This document shows, in pieces, positions 39,855-49,291 of a stretch of 64,000 nt of DNA (its first letter is position 1; every line of letters begins with the position of its first letter). The stretch is taken from positions 32,454-96,453 of the forward strand of contig JAZQZM010000052.1 of the NCBI GenBank assembly GCA_045634085.1, in the 5' to 3' direction. Source of the DNA: HGM04593 sp045634085. Lineage in GTDB: Bacteria > Bacteroidota > Bacteroidia > Bacteroidales > Bacteroidaceae. Position numbers and translations under genes: made by a program. The notes under the pieces are model-generated. The model had not been told where the DNA came from. It saw only the letters and a program-made list of their open reading frames with translations, and did no database searches.

Positions 39855-42686
39855 ATGGAAAAGCTATTTTTACTTGATGCGTATGCACTCATTTACCGTG
39901 CATATTACGCATTTATCAAAAACCCCAGAATAAACTCTAAAGGTTTCAACACATCGGCCATCCTGGGCTTTATAAACACTCTTGAGGATGTACTCAAGAA
40001 GGAGAATCCTACGCACATAGGCATAGCCTTTGACCCTAAAGGTCCCACGTTCCGACACGAGGCCTTTGAGCAGTATAAGGCACAACGTGAGGAAACGCCC
40101 GAGGTTATCAGGGAATCGGTACCGGTGATAAAGGAGTTCATTAAAGCCTATAATATCCCCATTTTCGAAGTTGCAGGATATGAAGCCGATGATGTAATCG
40201 GTACACTTGCAAAAGAGGCGGAGAAAAGGGGAATTATTACATATATGATGACCCCAGACAAGGACTATGGACAGTTGGTTTCGGAGACCACATTCATATA
40301 CCGTCCCAAATACGGCGACAAGGAGTTCGAGGTGATGGGCGTTGAAAGAGTCAAGGAGAAGTTCGGCATACAGTCGACCCTACAGGTCATTGACCTTCTT
40401 GGACTGATGGGTGACTCAAGCGACAACATACCAGGTTGCCCAGGTGTTGGAGAAAAAACAGCACAAAAACTGATTGCACAGTTCGGAAGCATAGAGAACA
40501 TGCTTGAAAATACAGACGAACTCAAAGGAGCACTCAAGACAAAAGTTGAGGAAAACAGAGAGAAGATTCTCTTCAGCAAATTCCTTGCAACAATAAAGAC
40601 CGACGTTCCAATCAGACTCGACATGGAAGCTCTCAAGAGAGAAGCACCGGACGAAGAGAAACTCACTACCCTACTCGACTTCTACGAACTTCGAGCTCTT
40701 AAGGAGAGAGTTAAAAAGACAAATACCGTTCCGTCACTTTTTGATGAGCCCGAAGAGACACCCGCTTCACCTTCGGCTGCCGGTAGAAAGAAAGAGGCAA
40801 AAAATGCCCCGCTTCAAGGCTCTCTCTTTGATTTATTTGCGACCGAATATACAGGTGATGAAAAAAAATCGAGCCATTTGACGTTAAAAGAGGTGGAACA
40901 CACCTACAAACTCATTGATACAGAAGATGATATAACAAATTTAATACTTGCTGTAAAAAAAATCAAATCAGTATGTTTTGACACCGAAACGACGAGTACC
41001 ACAGCTCTTGACGCAGAATTGGTAGGAATAAGCCTCGCTGTAAAGGAAAATGAGGCGTTCTACATCCCGATGCCTACCGACAGAGAGAAAACCGAAAAGA
41101 GACTCTCGATCCTAAAGGAAATCTTCGAAAACGAGGAAATCGAGAAGGTTGGTCAAAATATGAAATACGACATAACCGTATTGGCTAATTACGGCTTAGA
41201 AGTAAAAGGTCCTCTTTTCGACACAATGATTGCACATTACGTCCTGCAACCCGAACTTTATCACGGAATGGACTACCTTGCCGAAATTTATCTTGGCTAT
41301 GAAACGATAAAGATAGAGGAACTCATCGGAGAAAAGGGTCGCGGACAAAAGAACATGCGAGACATCTCACCCAACCTTGTGTGTGACTACGCATGTGAGG
41401 ATGCCGACGTAACACTTAAACTCAAGAACATCCTGCAGCAGGAACTGAAGAAGGAGAACGCAGAGGAACTGTTCTACAAAATTGAAATGCCTCTCGTTCC
41501 TGTCCTTGCCTACATGGAACGGAACGGAGCACGCATAGACACCGCATCCCTCAAAGAGACCTCTACCCTGTTCGGTAAACGTCTTGATGAGATTGAAAGC
41601 GAGATATACTCACTTGCCGGAGAGTCATTCAACATTGCATCACCCAAACAGGTGGGAGACATTCTGTTTGGAAAACTGAAGATTGTCGACAAGCCCAAAA
41701 AGACAAAAACAGGCCAGTTCGTGACATCAGAAGATGTTCTTGCACAACTACAGAACCGCCATCCTATTGTTAAAAATATTTTACAATACCGAGGCCTTAA
41801 AAAATTGCTGAGCACATATGTTGACGCACTGCCTACATTGGTAAATCCAAGAACCGGAAAGATACATACGTCATATAACCAGACAGTGACTGCAACCGGA
41901 CGACTAAGTTCAAGCAACCCTAATCTCCAGAATATTCCTATCCGTGACGAGGATGGTAAGGAGGTGCGCAAGGCATTCGTTCCCGATGCTGGTTGCCAGT
42001 TCCTCTCGGTCGACTATTCGCAGATAGAATTGCGTATTATGGCGCATCTGAGTGGCGACAAGAATATGATTGAGGACTTCCGCGGCGGATACGACATCCA
42101 TACCGCAACGGCAGCAAAAGTATACAAGAAACCTATAGAAGAGGTAACAAAAGATGAACGCCGCAAAGCAAAAGTAGCCAACTTTGGCATAATTTACGGT
42201 ATATCGGTATTCGGTCTTGCCGAAAGAATGAACGTTGACCGCCGCGAAGCAAAAGAACTCATCGAAAACTATTTTGCCACATACAGCGGGGTGCAGCAAT
42301 ACATTGAAAAATGCAAACAAGAAGCAAAGGCTAACGGGTATGTCGAGACCATATTCCACCGTAAACGTTACCTGCCAGACATAAACTCGCACAACGCCGT
42401 CGTACGCGGATATGCCGAACGAAATGCCGTCAACGCACCCATACAGGGAAGTGCCGCCGACATAATAAAGGTGGCCATGATAAACATCTACCGCCGCATG
42501 AAGGCCGAGAACATGCAATCGACAATGATTCTCCAGGTGCATGACGAATTGAATTTCAACATAGTTCCCCAGGAGAAGGAAAGAATGCAGGCACTCGTCC
42601 TTGAAGAGATGCAGAATGCATTCGCAATGAGTGTGCCGCTTGTTGCCGAGTACGGTTGGGGAAACAACTGGCTCGAGGCACATTGA
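39855..42686 (+). CDS. polA: DNA polymerase I
   Basis: Repair and Okazaki-fragment polymerase with three domains. The 5'-3' exonuclease (about 1-290) has LLDAYALIYRAYYAF, YEADDVIGTLA and DSSDNIPGCPGVGEKTA. The 3'-5' exonuclease keeps the D-x-E motif (VCFDTETTS), the NMKYDI motif and a third Asp (CEDADVTLKL), so proofreading should be active. The polymerase domain has TGRLSSSNPNLQNIP (motif 1-T/Q), SVDYSQIELRIMAHLSGD (motif A), RRKAKVANFGIIYGIS (motif B) and LQVHDEL (motif C). I use the ATG at 39855 (MEKLFLLDAYALI), giving 943 residues. Confidence 0.97.
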   Translation: MEKLFLLDAYALIYRAYYAFIKNPRINSKGFNTSAILGFINTLEDVLKKENPTHIGIAFDPKGPTFRHEAFEQYKAQREETPEVIRESVPVIKEFIKAYNIPIFEVAGYEADDVIGTLAKEAEKRGIITYMMTPDKDYGQLVSETTFIYRPKYGDKEFEVMGVERVKEKFGIQSTLQVIDLLGLMGDSSDNIPGCPGVGEKTAQKLIAQFGSIENMLENTDELKGALKTKVEENREKILFSKFLATIKTDVPIRLDMEALKREAPDEEKLTTLLDFYELRALKERVKKTNTVPSLFDEPEETPASPSAAGRKKEAKNAPLQGSLFDLFATEYTGDEKKSSHLTLKEVEHTYKLIDTEDDITNLILAVKKIKSVCFDTETTSTTALDAELVGISLAVKENEAFYIPMPTDREKTEKRLSILKEIFENEEIEKVGQNMKYDITVLANYGLEVKGPLFDTMIAHYVLQPELYHGMDYLAEIYLGYETIKIEELIGEKGRGQKNMRDISPNLVCDYACEDADVTLKLKNILQQELKKENAEELFYKIEMPLVPVLAYMERNGARIDTASLKETSTLFGKRLDEIESEIYSLAGESFNIASPKQVGDILFGKLKIVDKPKKTKTGQFVTSEDVLAQLQNRHPIVKNILQYRGLKKLLSTYVDALPTLVNPRTGKIHTSYNQTVTATGRLSSSNPNLQNIPIRDEDGKEVRKAFVPDAGCQFLSVDYSQIELRIMAHLSGDKNMIEDFRGGYDIHTATAAKVYKKPIEEVTKDERRKAKVANFGIIYGISVFGLAERMNVDRREAKELIENYFATYSGVQQYIEKCKQEAKANGYVETIFHRKRYLPDINSHNAVVRGYAERNAVNAPIQGSAADIIKVAMINIYRRMKAENMQSTMILQVHDELNFNIVPQEKERMQALVLEEMQNAFAMSVPLVAEYGWGNNWLEAH

Positions 42687-42791
42687 ACGGCCTGAAAAGA
42701 GAAGTGAGACTGCACCGCATTTCGCAGTACGGAATTTATTCACTATCTTCGCGGCGGAAAATGAAGTATATAATTAAAATTAAAGATATTT

Positions 42792-43895
42792 ATGGCTCTT
42801 AAAGCAGGTATTGTGGGCTTGCCCAACGTAGGAAAATCTACACTTTTCAACTGTCTTTCAAGTGCAAAGGCACAGGCAGCAAACTTCCCGTTCTGTACAA
42901 TCGACGCACAGATGGGACAAATTACCGTACCCGATGAACGACTTAACAAACTGGCTGAACTCATACACCCCGACCGCATTGTTCCGGCAACATGCGACAT
43001 TGTTGACATCGCAGGACTTGTAAAGGGTGCAAGCAAGGGTGAAGGTCTTGGAAACCAGTTCCTTGGTAACATCCGCGAGACAGACGCAATCATACACGTA
43101 CTCCGTTGCTTCGACAATGACAATATCGTACACGTTGACGGCTCAGTGAACCCTGTCCGTGACAAGGAGATCATTGACCTTGAACTTCAGTTCAAGGACC
43201 TTGAGACTGTTGAGAACCGTATCAAGCGCGTTGAGAAACAGGCACGCGTGGGCGGTGACAAGCAGGCAAAGCTTGAGTACGACGTACTCATGAAGTTCAA
43301 AGAGGCTCTGGAGGCCGGAAAATCGGCCCGTACAGTGGTTTTCGACACCGAGGATGAACAACAGATTGCAAAGAACCTTTTCCTGCTCACATCGAAGCCA
43401 GTGCTCTATGTATGCAACGTTGATGATACATCAGCTGCAACAGGAAACAAGCACGTAGAGGCCGTTCGTGAGGCTATCAAGGACGAGAATGCAGAGCTCA
43501 TCATCATTTCGGCACAGACAGAGGCTGACATCGCTGAGCTTGAGAGTTACGAAGAGAAGCAGATGTTCCTTGAGGATATGGGATTGAAGGAGTCGGGATG
43601 CGACCGCCTTATCAAGGCCATCTACTCACTTCTTACCCTGCAGACATACATCACAGCCGGCGTAATGGAGGTAAGGGCATGGACATTCCGCAAAGGCTGG
43701 AAAGCTCCACAGTGTGCCGGTGTAATCCACACCGACTTCGAGAAGGGTTTCATCCGTGCCGAGGTAATCAAATACGATGACTACATTACATATGGCTCTG
43801 AGGCAGCCGTAAAAGAGGCCGGAAAGATGAGTGTCGAGGGGAAGGAGTATGTTGTACAGGACGGCGATATAATGCACTTCCGTTTTAACGTATAA
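42792..43895 (+). CDS. ychF: Redox/ribosome-associated GTPase YchF
   Basis: An Obg-family P-loop ATPase/GTPase (OLA1/YchF). G1 is GLPNVGKSTLFN, followed by AQAANFPFCTIDAQMG (switch), DIVDIAGLVKGASKGEGLGNQF (G3 with the Gly-rich stretch), a coiled coil, and the C-terminal TGS domain (SLLTLQTYITAGVMEVRAW, ending with YVVQDGDIMHFRFNV). The 367-residue length is exact for the family. YchF binds ATP better than GTP and associates with ribosomes. The lgt gene begins 5 bases further on. Confidence 0.96.
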   Translation: MALKAGIVGLPNVGKSTLFNCLSSAKAQAANFPFCTIDAQMGQITVPDERLNKLAELIHPDRIVPATCDIVDIAGLVKGASKGEGLGNQFLGNIRETDAIIHVLRCFDNDNIVHVDGSVNPVRDKEIIDLELQFKDLETVENRIKRVEKQARVGGDKQAKLEYDVLMKFKEALEAGKSARTVVFDTEDEQQIAKNLFLLTSKPVLYVCNVDDTSAATGNKHVEAVREAIKDENAELIIISAQTEADIAELESYEEKQMFLEDMGLKESGCDRLIKAIYSLLTLQTYITAGVMEVRAWTFRKGWKAPQCAGVIHTDFEKGFIRAEVIKYDDYITYGSEAAVKEAGKMSVEGKEYVVQDGDIMHFRFNV

Positions 43896-43900
43896 AGAAT

Positions 43901-44731
43901 ATGAACCCAATATTGAGTCATATTGTCTGGGAACCGTCAGTAGCACCGTTTTCAATATTCGGTTTTGAAATACGCTACTATGCCCTGTGCTGGCTTGCCG
44001 GATTGGTATCGGCATACTACGTTGTAAAGACTGTTTACAAGAAAGGCGGTATAAAGGAGGAACTTTTTGACCCTCTCTTCTTCTACTGCTTTATTGGAAT
44101 ACTGGTAGGAGCACGCTTGGGACATTGTCTGTTCTATGAACCCGAATACTACCTTGCAAACCCCATTGAAATGTTGCTTCCTATAAGAGAAGTAAACGGA
44201 GCATGGAAGTTTACAGGATATGCCGGACTTGCAAGCCACGGTGGAGTAATAGGAGTAATAACAGGCATGTTGCTGTATCTAAAGAAGACAAGACTTCCAT
44301 TCCTATGGGTACTTGACAGTCTTGGCATTGCTGCTCCCATTTTTGCAGCATTTGTGCGTCTTGGCAACTTCATGAACAGTGAAATCATTGGCCTGCCGAC
44401 TGATGCCCCATGGGGTATAGTGTTTGCAAACACCGGCATGACAACCCCTTGTCATCCCGCACAATTATATGAATCAATCGCATACCTAATCGTCTTTATT
44501 GCAATAGTATTGCTTTACGTGAAATTCAGGAATAAGGTAGGTACAGGACTCTACGCAGGCTTTACACTGTTCACGATATTCACATTCCGTTTCTTCGTTG
44601 AATATATCAAGGAGGTGCAGGTAGATTTTGAGAACGGCATGTTCATGAACATGGGACAGATACTGAGCATCCCATTGATAATAGCCGGAGGATATCTTAT
44701 TTTACGAAGTACCAAATGTAAAAAAGCATAG
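43901..44731 (+). CDS. lgt: Prolipoprotein diacylglyceryl transferase
   Basis: First enzyme of lipoprotein maturation: it transfers diacylglycerol from phosphatidylglycerol to the lipobox Cys in the inner membrane. Seven hydrophobic segments are visible. Characteristic motifs are YALCWLAGLVSAYY, GARLGHCLFYEPEYY, the essential SHGGVIG and RLGNFMNSEIIG, and HPAQLYE near the end. The 276-residue length is normal. It is co-transcribed with ychF and followed by repeat copy B, whose first hairpin may act as its terminator. Confidence 0.95.
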   Translation: MNPILSHIVWEPSVAPFSIFGFEIRYYALCWLAGLVSAYYVVKTVYKKGGIKEELFDPLFFYCFIGILVGARLGHCLFYEPEYYLANPIEMLLPIREVNGAWKFTGYAGLASHGGVIGVITGMLLYLKKTRLPFLWVLDSLGIAAPIFAAFVRLGNFMNSEIIGLPTDAPWGIVFANTGMTTPCHPAQLYESIAYLIVFIAIVLLYVKFRNKVGTGLYAGFTLFTIFTFRFFVEYIKEVQVDFENGMFMNMGQILSIPLIIAGGYLILRSTKCKKA

Positions 44732-44734
44732 CAT

Positions 44735-44889
44735 GAGGCTAACCCAAAAGTAAAATGTGTTAGCCTCTCTTGTTGAGGTTTGAATAAAAAGAGCTGTTTT
44801 TAGGCTTGCGAAGCCTCCAAAGCCGCAGTTTACTTGAAGTAAATGAGGATTTGGAGGCAAGCGTAACGACAAAAGAGCCTTTTTAGTCA
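44735..44889 (+). repeat. Interspersed structured element, copy B (most complete)
   Basis: Fills the gap between lgt and the convergent catalase gene. Parts in order: hairpin 1 GAGGCTAAC / GTTAGCCTC (44735-44767, terminator-like); a spacer with GAATAAAAAGAGCTG; a small hairpin AGGCTT-GCG-AAGCCT (44802-44816); an outer stem GCCTCCAAA (44813-44821) / TTTGGAGGC (44850-44858) around the core hairpin TTTACTT-G-AAGTAAA (44829-44843); and the end AAAGAGCCTTTTTAGTC. It shares its centre with copy A and both flanks with copy C. Confidence 0.85.
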
Positions 44890-44892
44890 CCC

Positions 44893-46389
44893 TCACCTTG
44901 TAGCATCAAGTCTCTCTTTCTCACTCATTGAAGCTAGTCTCACAACCTCTTTGATATCGAGTTTCATGGCTTCGGCAAGACGTGTTCCGTACCTTTCATC
45001 AGCCAAATAGCAATGCGCCGCATGACGGTATTTTATATTGTCGGTGACAGGCATCATATCCTCGGCTGTGTTGGCTATCAACAGTGTACGTTTTTCCTCA
45101 CTCATGAGGCGATAGAGATTGCCAGGCTGATAAAAACAGTCATCCCTCCTGTCCTCGTAAGGATTGTATCGCATTGACTCCCCAGTAACTGCTGAATGGA
45201 GATACAGGGCATCTGCAACATTCCACTCCCCGATACTGTTTGGAGAATATCCCTTTGTAGCGCCGTTATTTCCATCGACACGCATTGTACCGTCACGATG
45301 GAAACTGTGTACCGGGCAATGAGCCTTGTTCACAGGTATCTGGTCATGGTTGACACCGAGACGATAGCGTTGGGCATCTCCATAAGAGAAGAGACGGCCC
45401 TGAAGCAATTTGTCGGGCGAGAGTCCTATTCCCGGCACAATATGTGACGGGTTGAATGCAGCCTGCTCGACCTCGGCAAAATAATTCTGTGGGTTACGGT
45501 TCAACTCCATCACACCCACCTCAATAAGCGGAAAGTCCTTATGGCTCCACACTTTTGTAATATCAAACGGATTCTCTCGGTAATGCATTGCCTGTTCTTC
45601 GGTCATCACCTGGATATAGAGTTTCCAACGTGGAAATTCTCCCTTTGCTATAGCATTGAAAAGGTCGCGTCCATGGCTCTCACGGTCCTTGGCAATTATT
45701 GCAGCAGCCTCGGCATTAGTCAGGTTCATTATACCCTGCATGGTGCGGAAATGGAATTTTACCCACACACGTTCTCTATGGCTGTTGACCATACTGTAGG
45801 TATGTGAACCGAAACCATGCATATGCCTGTACGAAGCCGGTATGCCACGATCCGACATGACTATCGTAACCTGATGCAGTGCCTCGGGGAGCATTGTCCA
45901 GAAATCCCAGTTGCTTTGCGGTGAACGCAGATTGGTCTGTGGGTCACGTTTTATAGCATGGTTAAGGTCGGGGAACTGCAAAGGGTCGCGCAAGAAAAAC
46001 ACCGGAGTATTGTTGCCTACAAGGTCCCAATTTCCCTCATCGGTATAAAACTTCACTGCAAAACCGCGTATGTCACGTTCGGCATCGGCAGCGCCACGTT
46101 CACCTGTAACGGTTGAAAAACGCACAAACAGTTCTGTTTCCTTTCCAATCTTTGAGAATATCGATGCACAGGTATAATGCGTAATGTCATGCGTTACGGT
46201 AAATTTACCGAATGCCCCGCTACCCTTTGCATGCATACGCCTCTCTGGTATGACCTCGCGGTCAAAATGTGCCAGTTTCTCGATAAGCCAGTTATCCTCC
46301 AGAAGAATAGGTCCACGTTCGCCAGCTGTCAACGAATTGGTATTGTCGGTAACTGGTGCACCGACTTCATTTGTCAAGTTTTTTTTCAT
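44893..46389 (-). CDS. katA: Haem catalase (clade 3, KatA type)
   Basis: Breaks down hydrogen peroxide. The distal His region is PERRMHAKGSGAFGKFTVTHD, the active-site Asn lies in DLVGNNTPVFFLRDPLQFPD, and the haem-ligand Tyr in RLFSYGDAQRYRLG. At 498 residues it is a small-subunit catalase. Catalase in an anaerobe serves survival on air exposure. I see no recognisable OxyR operator in the short gap upstream, where the mutS terminator lies. Base use is like the neighbours, so recent transfer is not indicated. Confidence 0.96.
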   Translation of the reverse strand: MKKNLTNEVGAPVTDNTNSLTAGERGPILLEDNWLIEKLAHFDREVIPERRMHAKGSGAFGKFTVTHDITHYTCASIFSKIGKETELFVRFSTVTGERGAADAERDIRGFAVKFYTDEGNWDLVGNNTPVFFLRDPLQFPDLNHAIKRDPQTNLRSPQSNWDFWTMLPEALHQVTIVMSDRGIPASYRHMHGFGSHTYSMVNSHRERVWVKFHFRTMQGIMNLTNAEAAAIIAKDRESHGRDLFNAIAKGEFPRWKLYIQVMTEEQAMHYRENPFDITKVWSHKDFPLIEVGVMELNRNPQNYFAEVEQAAFNPSHIVPGIGLSPDKLLQGRLFSYGDAQRYRLGVNHDQIPVNKAHCPVHSFHRDGTMRVDGNNGATKGYSPNSIGEWNVADALYLHSAVTGESMRYNPYEDRRDDCFYQPGNLYRLMSEEKRTLLIANTAEDMMPVTDNIKYRHAAHCYLADERYGTRLAEAMKLDIKEVVRLASMSEKERLDATR

Positions 46390-46395
46390 ATAAAA

Positions 46396-46433
46396 GAGAG
46401 TGTTAAGTATTCACATGAATTCTCAACACTCTC
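46396..46433 (-). terminator. Terminator after mutS
   Basis: GAGAGTGTT (46396-46404) / AACACTCTC (46425-46433), an inverted repeat with a 20-base loop. On the minus strand it is followed by TTTTAT, 24 bases after mutS. It may separate mutS from katA. Confidence 0.6.
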
Positions 46434-46456
46434 CCGGCTTATATTGTTCGGATAAC

Positions 46457-49084
46457 CTACCTACCCTTTACAATGCGTTTAATGTCATTGAGTTTATTCA
46501 GTGCCTCAAGCGGAGTGAGGTTGTTGACATCAATACCGAGAATCTCGTCGCGCACCTGTGAAAGCACAGGGTCATCGAGCTGGAAGAAGTTGAGCTGCAA
46601 CCCTTCACGGCTGTCGGCAATCTCCACAGTTGGAGCACCCTTGAGCTCGCCACGGTTATTGCTCGCCTCAAGTTTCTGCAATATCTGTTCCGAACGCTTT
46701 ACAATACTCTTCGGCATACCTGCAAGCTTGGCAACATGGATACCGAAAGAGTGCTCGCTGCCACCGGGCATCAGTTTACGGAGGAAGATTACCTTACCGT
46801 CAATCTCACGTACCGAAACGTTGAAGTTTTTTATACGCGGAAAGTTCTTCTCCATCTCATTGAGTTCATGATAATGAGTGGCAAACAGAGTGCGTGCCCT
46901 ACCCTTCGCAGTCTCATGGATATGCTCCACAATAGCCCAGGCTATAGACATACCGTCATAGGTAGATGTACCTCGTCCAAGCTCGTCGAAAAGCACAAGA
47001 CTCTTTTCGGAAAGGTTATTGAGGATGTTTGCAGCCTCAGTCATCTCCACCATGAAGGTTGACTCGCCGGCCGAAATGTTATCACTTGCACCTACACGGG
47101 TGAATATCTTGTCTACAAGACCCACGTGAGCGCTTTCAGCCGGAACAAAACATCCTATCTGTGCAAGCAGTGTTATCAGTGCTGTCTGGCGCAGAAGGGC
47201 CGACTTACCAGCCATGTTAGGACCTGTAACAATGATTATCTGCTGCTTTTCACTGTCAAGATAGAGATCATTCGGAATATAGTTCTCCCCTACCGCCAAC
47301 TGGCGTTCTATTACCGGGTGACGGCCCTGTTTGATGTCAAGTACATCATCCTCGCTTATCACCGGACGTATGTATTTGTTCATACGTGATACGTTGGCAA
47401 AAGAGAGTAGTACATCGAGCCTTGCAAGGTGTGACGCGTTGAGCTGTATCGATGGGATATATGATGCCAGGTCAACCACCAGATTATTGAATATCTGCGT
47501 CTCGAGAGAGAGAATCTTCTCCTCGGCACCAAGGATTTTTTCCTCGTACTCCTTGAGTTCCTGAGTTATATAACGTTCAGCATTGACAAGAGTCTGCTTG
47601 CGTATCCACTCGGCAGGGACATTCTCCTTGTAGGTGTTTCGCACCTCGATATAGTAGCCGAAGACATTATTGAAGGATATCTTGAGGCTTGGAATACCGG
47701 TACGTTCACTCTCGCGCTGCTGCACCTGCATGAGATAATCCTTGCCATGATATGCTATGGCACGCAGTTCGTCTAGCTGCTCGCTTACACCGTCGGCCAC
47801 TACTCCACCCTTGTTTAGCAACAAAGGAGGCTCGGGAACAATTTCATTTGCTATGCGGTCACGTATGTCGGCACAACAGTCAAGCTGTGCACCTATTAGT
47901 TTTAGTACCTCGTTGTTAGAAGACTCGCAGGCCTTTTTGATGGGCTCTACAGCCTGCAGGGCCAATTTCAGCTGCACAAGCTCACGCGGAGACACACGCC
48001 CTGCCGCAACCTTTGCAATTATACGTTCAAGGTCTCCAATCATCTGAAGATGTTCCTCAATCAGTTCACGGAATTGAGGCTCGCGGAAATAGTATTCAAC
48101 AATATCAAGACGTTCCTCTATGGGCTTTTTGTCCTTGAGAGGAAATACCATCCAGCGCTTAAGGAGACGTGCACCCATGGCAGTAACCGTGCGGTCAACA
48201 ACCGACAGTAAAGAAGAACCGCCATCATGCATGCTTCCAAGCAGCTCAAGACTACGTATTGTAAACTTGTCAAGGCGTACATAACGTTCCTCCTCAATAC
48301 GCGATATTGTACGTATATGTGATATTTGGGTATGCAGAGTAACTCCAAGATAGTGCAGAATGGCACCTGCTGCAACTATTCCGCTACGCAGATGCGAAAT
48401 ACCGAAACCTTTCAGGTTCTTAGTCTCGAAATGCTTTGTAAGCTTTTCATTGGCAAATTCATCGGTAAATGCCCAATCATCAAGTTCAAAAGTAAGATAT
48501 TTGCTGCCGAAACACTCCTCAAAACGCTTTTTAAGACCACGCTCAAAAAGCACCTCCTTTGGATTGAAATTGATGAGCAACTTCTCAATATAGTCGAACG
48601 TACCCTCAGCGACAAGGAATTCACCTGTTGAAATGTCAAGGAACGACACGCCACACATCGGTTTGCCGAAGTGTACTGCTGCAAGGAAGTTATTCTCCTT
48701 GTAATCAAGCACATTGTCATTGATTGAGACACCCGGAGTCACAAGTTCCGTGATACCGCGCTTGACAAGTTTTTTGGTCATCTTGGGATCCTCGAGCTGG
48801 TCGCATATGGCTACTCGTTTTCCGGCACGCACAAGCTTTGGAAGATAGTTATCGAGTGCATGGAAAGGGAAACCGGCCATTTCAATAGCCTTAGAAGCAT
48901 CACTCTTTCCGTTAGAACGTTTGGTGAGTGTTATGCCAAGAATCTCCGAAGCTACAACGGCATCGGAGCAGTATGTTTCATAGAAGTCTCCACAGCGGAA
49001 CAGTAGTATTGCATCGGGGTGTTTTGCCTTGAGGTCATAAAACTGACGCATCATAGGCGTTGCTGCCAAATCTTTTTCGGCCAT
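46457..49084 (-). CDS. mutS: DNA mismatch repair protein MutS
   Basis: Recognises base mismatches. The N-terminal mismatch-binding motif contains the FYE (LLFRCGDFYETY, residues about 28-39). The core and clamp domains follow, then the ATPase: Walker A GPNMAGKSALLRQ, the signature STFMVEMTEAANIL, Walker B LVLFDELGRGTSTYDG and the helix-turn-helix HSFGIHVAKLAGMP. At 875 residues it is a full-length MutS1, not the recombination-type MutS2. Transcribed leftward, divergent from leuS. Confidence 0.97.
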   Translation of the reverse strand: MAEKDLAATPMMRQFYDLKAKHPDAILLFRCGDFYETYCSDAVVASEILGITLTKRSNGKSDASKAIEMAGFPFHALDNYLPKLVRAGKRVAICDQLEDPKMTKKLVKRGITELVTPGVSINDNVLDYKENNFLAAVHFGKPMCGVSFLDISTGEFLVAEGTFDYIEKLLINFNPKEVLFERGLKKRFEECFGSKYLTFELDDWAFTDEFANEKLTKHFETKNLKGFGISHLRSGIVAAGAILHYLGVTLHTQISHIRTISRIEEERYVRLDKFTIRSLELLGSMHDGGSSLLSVVDRTVTAMGARLLKRWMVFPLKDKKPIEERLDIVEYYFREPQFRELIEEHLQMIGDLERIIAKVAAGRVSPRELVQLKLALQAVEPIKKACESSNNEVLKLIGAQLDCCADIRDRIANEIVPEPPLLLNKGGVVADGVSEQLDELRAIAYHGKDYLMQVQQRESERTGIPSLKISFNNVFGYYIEVRNTYKENVPAEWIRKQTLVNAERYITQELKEYEEKILGAEEKILSLETQIFNNLVVDLASYIPSIQLNASHLARLDVLLSFANVSRMNKYIRPVISEDDVLDIKQGRHPVIERQLAVGENYIPNDLYLDSEKQQIIIVTGPNMAGKSALLRQTALITLLAQIGCFVPAESAHVGLVDKIFTRVGASDNISAGESTFMVEMTEAANILNNLSEKSLVLFDELGRGTSTYDGMSIAWAIVEHIHETAKGRARTLFATHYHELNEMEKNFPRIKNFNVSVREIDGKVIFLRKLMPGGSEHSFGIHVAKLAGMPKSIVKRSEQILQKLEASNNRGELKGAPTVEIADSREGLQLNFFQLDDPVLSQVRDEILGIDVNNLTPLEALNKLNDIKRIVKGR

Positions 49085-49291
49085 ATATCGTTAATCTGTT
49101 TTACTTTATAATCAATATGCGAAGATAGTCATTTTTATCCGATTTTCAGAGGCAAAAGATAAAAAAGAACTTTAGTGAATAAATTCACGGCTCAAAACGG
49201 TAATTACTCCGAAAATTATATATTTTTGCAGTTTATTACATCTACTATGTAGATAGTAATATAGGCAACGACGAAAATAAAATATAGAAAT

